Assembly (NCBI RefSeq): GCF_016097555.1
Contig: NC_054704.1
Span: 30,964,523 to 31,028,522 of the forward strand
DNA from: Gigantopelta aegis
Lineage: Eukaryota; Mollusca; Gastropoda; Neomphalida; Peltospiridae
Direction of reading: 5' to 3'
DNA length: 64,000 nucleotides
Part shown: positions 54,613 through 64,000 of the stretch, piece by piece
Position numbering within the stretch: the stretch's first letter is position 1
Layout of the letters: each line of letters starts with the position of its first letter
The notes under the pieces: model-generated
What the model was told of the DNA's origin: nothing
Seen by the model: the letters and a program-made list of their open reading frames with translations, nothing else
Database searches by the model: none
Position numbers and translations under genes: made by a program

Positions 54613-57600
54613 ATGGCACTGAAAAAAGTGAAAGGGACTCTTGAAAGGGCCCTAGACAAGAATGTACAAGATCTTGTCCGGGGAATACGCAACCACAAGG
54701 AAACTGAGGTGGGCAGAACCGGTCGTCGTTTTATAATAGCATCGACTAAATTGATGCAGTATTGGTTGTGTCGCTTTAACCGAACACATATGGCATGCAC
54801 ACCCCTGATTAATCCCTAATGAGGTTAATTGGTGTACATCAAATGTGAATGTTAACATTAAAGTGGTATCATATGGTGTCACTTTATCATTTGTTATTTT
54901 TATTTGATTTGTGGCTCAATTTGTTTTTTAAAGTACACATATTGAAATGGCAAATAAAGTTAACATTAATATGGATGCTATCAAAGAACAAGTTCAACAA
55001 ATTTAACATGTTTGCAGTAATTTTAATTGGCCTAAATTAAAATATAAAATAATACATTTATTTTAACTACAGTTTCTAAACTAATAGAAATCGGATTAGT
55101 CCTCCATGAAAGTTTGTGATGGTAAATAGGCATTCCACATGGATTATATTAATGATTTAATCAGCTGAGTAGTTTTGAATGCACCATTTTATAACATATG
55201 CCAAACCTTTTAGGAGCTGAAATTATTTTTTTTTAATGTAAAATATCCACCCATTTCCTGAAATGTACCCACTTTGATTCATCCATCTATCTGGAAACTA
55301 AGGACAAGAAATGTGTTTATTCACTTCACACTCATATTATTTCTAGTTTGAATGTCTTCCAGTTAATCAGGTTTATATTTAATGATACAGCGAGCACAAT
55401 ATATTGTACATAAATTAACAGATTGTCAGTTTTTGACAACCAAATCAGACCTGTGATAATTGCGGAAAAAGATAGATCCGTTCATTAATTAAATGACATT
55501 TTTATAGTTATGATGAGTTATTCAAGAACAAGATGGATTACCCAAATTTTCAAATTTCATAGGCCTGAAATTTTTATTTTTTTTAATCTGATGCCATGAA
55601 ATTTTAGTTTGTTCATTTACAGGTCAACTCATGACAGTTAAATCTGTATTAGGTTGGTGACTAACTAGTGTAAACATTACAAGAAGAAACTCAATACCCC
55701 TTCCAATACCAAACCGACCGACACTCTTTTGAGTAGGGTTGTTGAGTTTTTGCAAGTACTTATAACAATATGTACTAGTCGCTAAATTAAAGTTTAATGT
55801 TATAAGTTAACTAGTAAATGATCAAAGTAAAGTTTCATAATGGTTAACATCAGATACATACATGTAGAAAACATTGTTGATTTTAAATGCAGTGTTTGGC
55901 AACATTTTGATTTATGGGAATTTCGAGATTTACAGTTATTAACACTAAGCATACTCTAACCATATTTCTACATAAACAGAATATAGTTTGAGGGCCAGTA
56001 ATAGGTAATGAAAAGTAGGTCACAGACTTGAATAAAGCATTTCAGATTACATGTATATGAGCCTTTTACTTGCAACTTGTTTGCTATAATACTACAAATG
56101 ATCATTCATTATTGCTTTAACTTTGTATTTTATTCACAGTTCACATCACAGATAATTTTCAAAACCCAAAGTTCTATATATATACTCTGTAAAAAAAGCA
56201 AATCTGTAATGAATTGCATTAAACTACCATTTTATTACAAGTTTAACACTGAAACCAGAAAGACGTAAATGCAAACTCTTTAAACTACGTGACGTCATTG
56301 TGTATGCTTTGCCAAATCATGAGGATGTCATATTTAGTACCTACAAGGTGTTTTTGTTTGTTGGCTTCAAATCGTCCAATAGTAGTATACGTTAAACCAA
56401 TGCGTGATCATTTCTCAGTGAGACATTATGATTTTTATATTTCCCGTTATGAGTGCCTGTTGGGGTAATAAATTATTACATGTAATTAATAATAATTTTA
56501 AATGGGTGAAACAGCAGTAATAAAATATAATGGAAAATAACCAAACTAAAAATAAATGATTTGTCTGTCTGTGTTAGGAAGATGTCATCCCATGAGACTA
56601 GTGGTAATAAATATTGTTTTAGTCACTATTAGTTTACATGTATCTAGATATCAGAATTTTTACTTGTGTTTGGTGAGAAAACTAGTACTCTCTGCATCTC
56701 TGTCAATGACTGAGTGTTAACTGGGGGTTGGGGTGTCCAGGACTGAGGTGGTGATGTTTCCAAATAGCCCAGTTTGTACTATTTATGTGTTATCATCATT
56801 GGAGTAGCCATAGGTTGGCTGTGGGGGCCATGTCTGCATCACTCCTCCATTTCGTGAAGTTTTGTGTTCCCCCCACCCCCCTGTTTTATGTTTGCCTGTA
56901 CTCCATAACCAATGGACGGTGTGGGTGACACATCCCCAGTATAAAATTCTAGCTATGCCAATGGTTATTACATATAATTTGTATTTAATTAATTATCTTT
57001 TCTTTTTTCCAGAGTAAATACATTGCAGAATGTGTAGATGAAATCAAGCAGGAATTAAAACAAGAAAACTTGGCAGTTAAAGCCAATGCAGTCAACAAGC
57101 TGACCTATGTAAACATTTCTTTCATATCAGTTACTCATTATATTTATTCATATTTGTTTAACCTTTAGACTGCTAGATTATTTTAATAACAAAAGCAAGG
57201 TTGAGTGTACAAGTTCATAGCATTTGCTAACATATTTTTACTTTTTATAAAGTTTATTCATTTATATATGATTCATGTCAAACTCTGAAAATTTATTCAT
57301 AAATATGTTTTAATACATTTTACTTATATTATTATTATTATTATTATTTTTTTTTTTTTCTTCCCCCAGGAAATATGGATTGGGGTGGTATTTTAGAACA
57401 GTACCTATTAGTCCCTTACCAGACCAACCAGAGGGAACAGTAGGTTTCGCCTCTTGTTTTTCAGTCTGATATAGTTTTTCAGACTTTTTTTTTCCCCATT
57501 GCCTTCGAGATATTGAGCTGAAATTTTGTGTATAGCTTTATCATATACTGTTTCTGATCAATTTTGACTTTCATTGCATTTTACTAATTTTTATACGCCT

Positions 57601-60600
57601 ATCTATGATGGGTCATATTATGGTATGGCGTTGTCCGTCCGTACATACCTCCGTCTATTAGTTTCTTGTCCAGACCATATCTTGCATACAGATGCATACA
57701 GGACCATCAAACCTCATGTGTAGGAACAACTTGGGATGACTGTGTGTCACATACTATTACTAGGTCACTGTGACCTACTTTTCACTATCTACTGCACATA
57801 ACAGTAAATCCTTGTCCAGACCATATCTTGCATACAGATGCATACAGGACCATCAAACCACATATGTAGGAACAACTTGGGATGGTGGTTGGTCCAAAAC
57901 AAACTGTTCATCCATCCCATTGCAAAAATTTCACATAATTTGACTTGAATCATACCCGTAACATATTCATTAATAGAGAGATGGTTTTCCATGAAACTTC
58001 TGATGAGTGTATCATGTACCTTGAGCACCGGTACTCTTGTTCACAGTTATGGCCCTTGAACGTGGGAGATAAAATGTTTTTGTTTTTCCAAACCTTTTTT
58101 TCATCATGTCTCAAGACCCTGAGTTAAAACAAATTGTATGTTTATCATCATCTGTTACAGATCAAGTTTGACTTTCATGGCAATTTATCCATTTTTCACA
58201 GAGTTCTGGGCCCATATTTTCGAAGCTATCTTAGCCTACGAAATCGTGAAATTATCGTAAGCTATGACGTCACTATGGTGTGTTCTGTAGTGACGTCACA
58301 ACCTACAACGGTTTTACGATTTCGTAGCGCTAAGATGGCTTCGAAAATAGGGCCCCTGGCTCTTAAACTTAGAAAACACAAAAAATGTTGGGGCCCTTTA
58401 GGGGACATACATTGTATTAGCAATAGTTAAATTTGTTGACATTAGCTGTAAAATTTATTATAAAGTTAGTTATCAAAGTCAGCTTTCAAATAATATCTTT
58501 TTCTTTTGCTTTGTTTTCAGCTTCAGATGCTCGGGTATGACATCAGTTGGGCTGCTTTCAATATTATTGAGGTTATGAGCTCTACAAAATTCACTTTCAA
58601 GGTTTGTTTAAAACATGGCACAGCTTGTGCAAAGAAAAGTTGTTGTTTCTGCAAGTATTGTGTATAAAATCATATTTTGAGACCAGAAAGCCTACAAGGC
58701 GCCAAAAAAAACATTGATTTATATAGGCGTTGAGTTAAATTTCGAAAATAAAAATGCTACAATTGCTAAATATTTTTTTTATACCTTTTATTTTCAGTTT
58801 ATGTTTTATAACAATTTTTATGTTTGTTTTTATTTGTCTCATAAATGAATTCAACTTTAAATGAGGCTAGCTTGTGTGTGCTAATTGTGTATTATATTAT
58901 TACTAACATAATACTTATGATATATGATTCATTTTATTTGTGATTTTCAGCGAGTTGGTTACCTTGCTGCCTCGCAATGTTTTCATGATGGTACAGATGT
59001 ACTCATGTTAACAACAAACATGATAAGAAAGGTACAAAATAGATTATATAGATAACATATTTGTTAAGTGATTTGATTACAAGTAATAATGAAGTATATG
59101 TTTTAAGTTTCATATTCATGTGAATTTTATGTTAAAAGTGAAAAAATGTAGCATGTGCTTTTCACCTTCTGCTATTGAGGTAATTAACTATAAATGAGTT
59201 TACCATGTTTCACACTTAGTTAAAAGACCAGGAATGTTTATATAACAACACTATCAGGAACCCATTCAGGTCTATGTATGGTTCCACTAGATTTTGCACT
59301 TTTTATCAGCTTGTACCTTTTAGGTACAGGTGGGTAGATTAACAGTTAAAATAACAGGGCTAACTTTGGGTGTACAAAACATTTCACCACATTATCTATT
59401 GAACTTAAAAAATTGCTGAAACCTACTATTTTTTTAAAAAAAATCATATTACATAAAATTATTTTGCTAAATTGAAATAAAATTCTTCAGCAGAGCTTAA
59501 AATTTCCAATTGGTGACTTTGGTGAGTGGCAGAGCTAGCCCTGGTTTAACATCGGTATTTCTAGTACAGCTTTTTTAAGTCCCGTTTTTATAAAGTGCAC
59601 TTTGTATGGGTTTCAATCGTTTTAATGTTACTTGTAACTAGCACTAAAAGAAAATTAATGGCTTTGAAAGTTTGCAATGGCATTGTTTATGGTGAGATTT
59701 CCGCAGATTAATTTTGCATTTGTTATATTAACAGGATCTCAGCAGTCAACAGATGTATGATGCTGGAGTCGCCTTGAATGGTCTTTCATGCTTCATTACG
59801 AGTGATCTTGCCCGGGACTTGGCAAATGATATAATGACTCTGGTAAGTCAACCTTTAACAGTTGTTTACAAATGATATGTGTAAGTGTTCAGTCTAGGGT
59901 TTAACATGTTAAGTTCATGGGATCTGTTAATCATTGGTTAAGTTAATATAGATAGGAAAAAAACTAAAATAGTGTTTACATCTTTTATAACTTGGTTTTA
60001 TTGTCTGGACCAAATTGAGACTAGATGTTATAATGCTAACAGTGGCATCAGTGTTTGAATTTAACTATTGTTGTGGTTTTGTGTTTAGCATCAAACTAAA
60101 TCCCAGATCAGAGAAATTTGGGTTGTAGATATTCCATCTTGATGCATTTTTTGTTTTGTTTTTTCTTCTTATAAACGATATCAAACTAGTTTATTATGCA
60201 ATTAAAAGTAACTGTTAGCTTTACTGTATTGAGTTGCATATATTGAGTCTCTTGCTAAGAAATTATTTCTACATTCTTTGATACATGGCATAGCTGTTAT
60301 TTTGCACAAAATCAGATGACCAGAATTTTTCCATGTAAGAGCCGAATTTAAGAATTGTAAACGTGTATATCAAAAACGCTTTGTAAATTTGCCCTAAAAA
60401 TGTCTTGACACTCATTTGTTTTAAGTCATTATTTCTTCTAAACATTGGTTTTTAGTGAACTCGTGTTTCCCTTTGTTTTGTTTTTTTGCAGATGGCCTCT
60501 TCACGTCCACACTTAAGAAAAAAGGCTGTTCTCATTATGTACAAGGTGTTTCTCCAGTTCCCGGAAGCTCTTCGTCCAGCTTTCCACAGGCTCAAGGAAA

Positions 60601-63395
60601 AGCTTGAAGATCCTGATCCAGGTGTGTGCTTTGTATGTTCATGTCACGCTTCACGTGGTGTTCATGGGGATGTTTACTCAAATTATTATGCTGATAATGG
60701 TATTGTGTTGTGTTGCATCCTGAGATCATTGGTTATCTTTAAGTGTGTCTTCTCAGGTTGTTGACCAGGTTGTACAGGTTGTTCTCATGGTTGTAGATAG
60801 GAAAGGGGGGTTGTTGGTCAAGTATTACTTTTATAATTTAATTAAATGTTGATAGTTTTTGGCAAACGGAACTCCTATTTCATACTGACCAACTCGCTTT
60901 CAGGGTCACATGACGTAGTTTGGCATTTTGAACTGACCGTCAACTTAAAATAAAATGTTGATATATATTAATCTATAGACATACTTACTATTGTTCACTG
61001 GGTAACTATTAACTAAAGTTAAGAAATCTTTTGCACAAATAAACTATTGCTTTTGTTAAATAGTTACTATAATTTTCCTTTGTGTCAGAGGTATTTGCTA
61101 ATTTCGGTTACAAAGTTTATCGGTATCTAATCTTGTAATGCAGAACTCTATGCTGAGCTGTTTACTGTTGCATTGTGTATATGGATTAACCAGTGTGTGA
61201 ACAAATAATAACTGTATGCATATTTGTGTTGTTGTAGGTGTCCAGTCAGCAGCTGTGAATGTGATATGTGAATTAGCTAGGAAGAACCCAAAGAACTATC
61301 TGTCTCTTGCTCCACTCTTCTTCAAACTGATGACCAGTTCCACTAATAACTGGGTTCTTATCAAGATCATTAAACTGGTTTGTACTTTGAAAATTTGTTT
61401 TCCAGACTTATGTTTTGCAATGCCTCAAGATACTGAGCTGAAATTTTGTATATTGCTTTATAATGTACTATTACGGATCAAGTTTGACTTATATGCCAAT
61501 TTACCCTTCTTTTTTGTAAATAGAGTTGTGGTTTTTGAACTTAGGCGATATGGAATTTGTCTTCCGGGCTTGTTTTGCAATGCCTGAAGATATCCAGATG
61601 AAATTTGTATATAGCTTTATCATGTACTGTTGAAGATTAATTTTAACTTTTATGGCAATTTACTGAGTTTCACAGGCCCTTGAATTAGGAGATAACGAAA
61701 AATTGTTGGGGACATGTATTGCTTTAGCAGGACTCAGAATGCTTGTTTTATCTTCTTGTTACACTTGTCATTTGTAATGATTTCTAACTTACATTTTTAA
61801 AAGAATAATATCTGCATTTATTTCGTTAAACTTTTGTGTGTGTGTATTAAGCAAAATATGTAACCAGCAAGAAACTGATAATACCTGGCATGATGATTTA
61901 GCCTAACAATGGAGTTATTCCCCTCAGGTTTGAATACCTTCCTTGTTAGCACGAAGAATGGGAATGTTAACATTTTATACATGGAAGTGTACCATTTTAT
62001 GGGTGGGTTTTAAAAAATTAATTTTTTATGACAACATGAATCTGTTTAATTGCCTGTTATCTGGAAAACCTACTTTTGTCATTTAATAATTCTGATTGAA
62101 GATACTGAATATTGAATTCTAATAATTATAGCAAAAATACAATATAATCCGGTTTAATTTCTCTTTCAGTTTGGTGCTCTAACTCCTCTAGAACCGCGCT
62201 TGGGCAAGAAGCTCATTGAACCTCTCACTAACCTTATCCATAGGTATGTATATTTAATGAGGTGTGTGGTGGACTTGAGTAAGTCTTTACTATTCTGACA
62301 ACTGCAGATGAGTTATCTCGCCTGATGTCACGCCAGTCGACATACTGTACACTGTATACAGTGCATTTCCCAATTCATAATTCCCACCATTTTGCACACG
62401 ACACTCGCCAGCTTCTGGTGTCTTGAAATTTAGCATTTTCACTGTAAAATGCCTTGGAATTTTGAGTTGAAAAAGTTGTTTTCAGCAAGTATTTTTATTT
62501 GGCAACAGTGGTGGTACATCGTGGTCATTTTTAGGGACCAATAGCAGATTGTGACAGCTAATTTGATAATAAATTTGATTGTTTTACCAACAACGAAAAT
62601 CACCAAATATTGGGATATAAATCAGAGTTCATTTTTAAAAACAGTTTCTAGTCAGAAAACCACTGTTATTGGGAATAATGGACATAAATACTGGACAGCT
62701 GGCCACAAATGCCCGTAAGTAAACAAGATTTTTTGCCTAATTTTAATCAACATTAACTGATCTAAAATATTATTAAAATTTGAAAAATCCACGAAAAATA
62801 CTTACTGATTCAAATATCAACTTTATTTTATATATTTATAAAACATTTTTAAGTGAATATATGTAAGTAAAAATTATAAACTTGTACACACTCAACATGG
62901 TTTTTGTCTAAAATTAATCCAGTAGTCCAAAGGTTAACAGAGCATTAGCTTAACAAGCTGAGTAAGATACAGTACAAACTGATATTTATCTTTTCTGAGA
63001 TCGTGTGATGGGAAAGTTAGTAGGATCTGATTTCTCTGTCTTGTGCAGTAGAATTCATTTATTTATTTTTATTTTTTGTGTTTTTGTTGAATAACCAATA
63101 GGCTCTGGTATATTTAGGGCTATAATATTGAAACAAAAAGTGTGTTATTTTATAGAATTTCTTACATTTTACAAAATTAATTAGACAATTCTGCTAAGAG
63201 ACTGACAATACATGCTTAAAATTGTAGATAATAATGGTGTTTAAATTACTATGTTCTTAAACACTACAAATTGCTATGGATGGATTATGGCACATGTGAA
63301 CAGACATTGTATTGTAACATTCATTTGGATTTCATTGTTTTGCAGCACTTCTGCCATGTCTTTGCTCTATGAATGCATTAACACTGTGATAGCAG
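54613..63395 (+). CDS. AP3D1: AP-3 complex subunit delta, 5' nine exons
   Basis: Large subunit of the AP-3 heterotetramer, which sorts cargo from endosomes or the trans-Golgi to lysosomes and lysosome-related organelles. Exons: 54613-54708, 57013-57108, 58521-58601, 58951-59031, 59735-59842, 60492-60621, 61238-61377, 62170-62243, 63346-63395. Phases match throughout, giving about 285 residues that align without gaps to the start of vertebrate AP3D1 (about 1150-1200 residues). Landmarks: start MALKKVKGTLERALDKNVQD (human MALKMVKGSIDRMFDKNLQD), LVRGIRNHKE, LGYDISWAAFNIIEVM, LARDLANDIMTL, RKKAVLIMYKVFLQFPEALR, LEDPDPGVQSAAVNVICELA, NYLSLAPLFFKLMTSSTNNW and LEPRLGKKLIEPLTNLIHS. This is the adaptin N-terminal HEAT-like solenoid. 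The gene continues beyond the right edge. All its introns use GT-AG. Confidence 0.97.
56797..56963. mobile_element. Short MITE in AP3D1 intron 1
   Basis: CATTGGAGTAGCCATAG at the left and CATTGGCATAGCTAGAAT (reverse complement) at the right form imperfect inverted ends of the GTAGCTAG type seen at 53825-54029. G-rich and C-rich segments follow inside. Confidence 0.55.
57440..57960 (+). repeat. Intronic repeat with a 144 bp tandem duplication
   Basis: In AP3D1 intron 2. CTTGTCCAGACCATATCTTG and CATACAGATGCATACAGGAC occur twice, 144 bp apart (about 57667 and 57811), each followed by GGAACAACTTGGGATG. Just upstream (57500-57600), GAGCTGAAATTTTGTGTATA begins a dispersed repeat that recurs at 58095-58210 and 61420-61680. 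Confidence 0.85.
58208..58355. mobile_element. 148 bp palindromic MITE
   Basis: Starts GGGCCCATATTTTCGAAGCT and ends in the near reverse complement (GGCTTCGAAAATAGGGCCC). Pairing continues through ATCTTAGC, TACGAAATCGT and TGACGTCACTA towards the centre. It lies in AP3D1 intron 2, about 165 bp before exon 3, and would form a strong hairpin in the pre-mRNA. Confidence 0.9.
61378..61700 (+). repeat. Dispersed repeat, two tandem copies
   Basis: At the start of AP3D1 intron 7. TTTTGCAATGCCTCAAGATA and TTTTGCAATGCCTGAAGATA begin two copies about 160 bp apart, each followed by GAAATTTTGTATA or GAAATTTGTATATAGCTTTA, TGTACT, and an AATTTAC block. Related sequence lies at 57500-57600 and 58095-58210 in the same gene. 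Confidence 0.8.
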
Positions 63396-64000
63396 GTAAG
63401 TTGGAATTTGAGATTTGTCTCTCTTTTTTTTTACTAAATCTAAGTTGCAGCACCTGAGCAAATTTTTTAGTTTCACTGTGATGAAAATGTTCAGTCAGTT
63501 ATCAACTTATAAATATATTCACTATAATACACATTAAATAAATAAAAAATTATTTTAAAAATTGATTTTATATAACACAATACTTTTTTTTGTCCCACTG
63601 AATGTTTTTTTAATACTGTATAACTGGAAATTTTCGTGGTTTTGAGACTAAAAAGACAGTGTAGTGTGTAAGATTTAATCTGAGCGTGACATTTCATTCA
63701 TACTCAAATAGTAATCTGGCTCGGTATACCAACAGAGTGCACATTATTTGTAATATAATAACTTGTTGTCTTGAATACGCTATTCTCTTGCTGTTGTCTG
63801 CACATGACAGACTATACTATAGTCCGGTCAATTTTCAGTTTATCATAGCACAGTCACAATGAATATTTTTGAAACAAGTTGTTGATATTTTCAAGGCTTC
63901 CCACTTAACCTTAAAACCCACAGAAATTTCTGGTTATACGGTATGAATGCTCACATGCTGTTTTTATTCATACATTATTTTCAGATGTATTATTCTTTAG
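63396..64000. other. AP3D1 intron 9, no exon seen
   Basis: The next AP3D1 exon should begin with a sequence like human VLISLSSGMPNH. I do not find it before the window ends. Confidence 0.7.

Overview
This is eukaryotic nuclear DNA from a repeat-rich invertebrate, most likely a mollusc. The host genes have short exons in long introns with ordinary GT-AG junctions and clear metazoan orthologues. Most of the rest is transposon debris: tRNA-headed SINEs in several families, LINE tails, a Tc1-like element, many short inverted-repeat elements and LTR-element fossils. The mollusc call rests on my recollection that SINEs with the tail motif AACGACGCACTCAACACA are common in mollusc genomes. I could not search for this.

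Three host genes are readable. (1) On the minus strand, 13599 down to 6800, five exons of a thiopurine S-methyltransferase (TPMT) homologue; its 3' exons are not seen and probably lie left of the window. (2) On the plus strand, 28408 to 39247, a seven-exon POP1 gene, the large protein subunit of RNase P and RNase MRP. (3) On the plus strand, 54613 to 63395 and beyond the right edge, nine 5' exons of AP3D1, the delta subunit of the AP-3 adaptor complex. In all three, every exon's phase and length fit the next one. The genes do not form a functional unit; they are independent housekeeping loci.

Layout: 1-6800 holds a decayed Ty3/gypsy element and a cluster of SINEs; 6800-13600 is TPMT; 13.7-27.5 kb is gene-free, with a Tc1-like transposon (15761-17055), a 2.5 kb unit bounded by 453 bp direct repeats (18621-21153) and a 700 bp foldback element (25194-25893); 28.4-39.2 kb is POP1, with an 84 bp minisatellite that starts inside coding exon 1 and copies its splice donor about 18 times; 39.3-54.4 kb is repeats, including nested insertions with clean target-site duplications; 54.4-64 kb is AP3D1 with a compact candidate promoter.

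Most notable: the POP1 minisatellite carrying splice donors; a one-base frame break near the POP1 C-terminus; modular exchange of SINE heads and tails around one core; a group of short elements with CA-GGGCGGATCC-like ends and 5 bp target duplications; and a stack of insertions whose relative ages can be read. I found no CRISPR array, operon or clearly new biochemical system.
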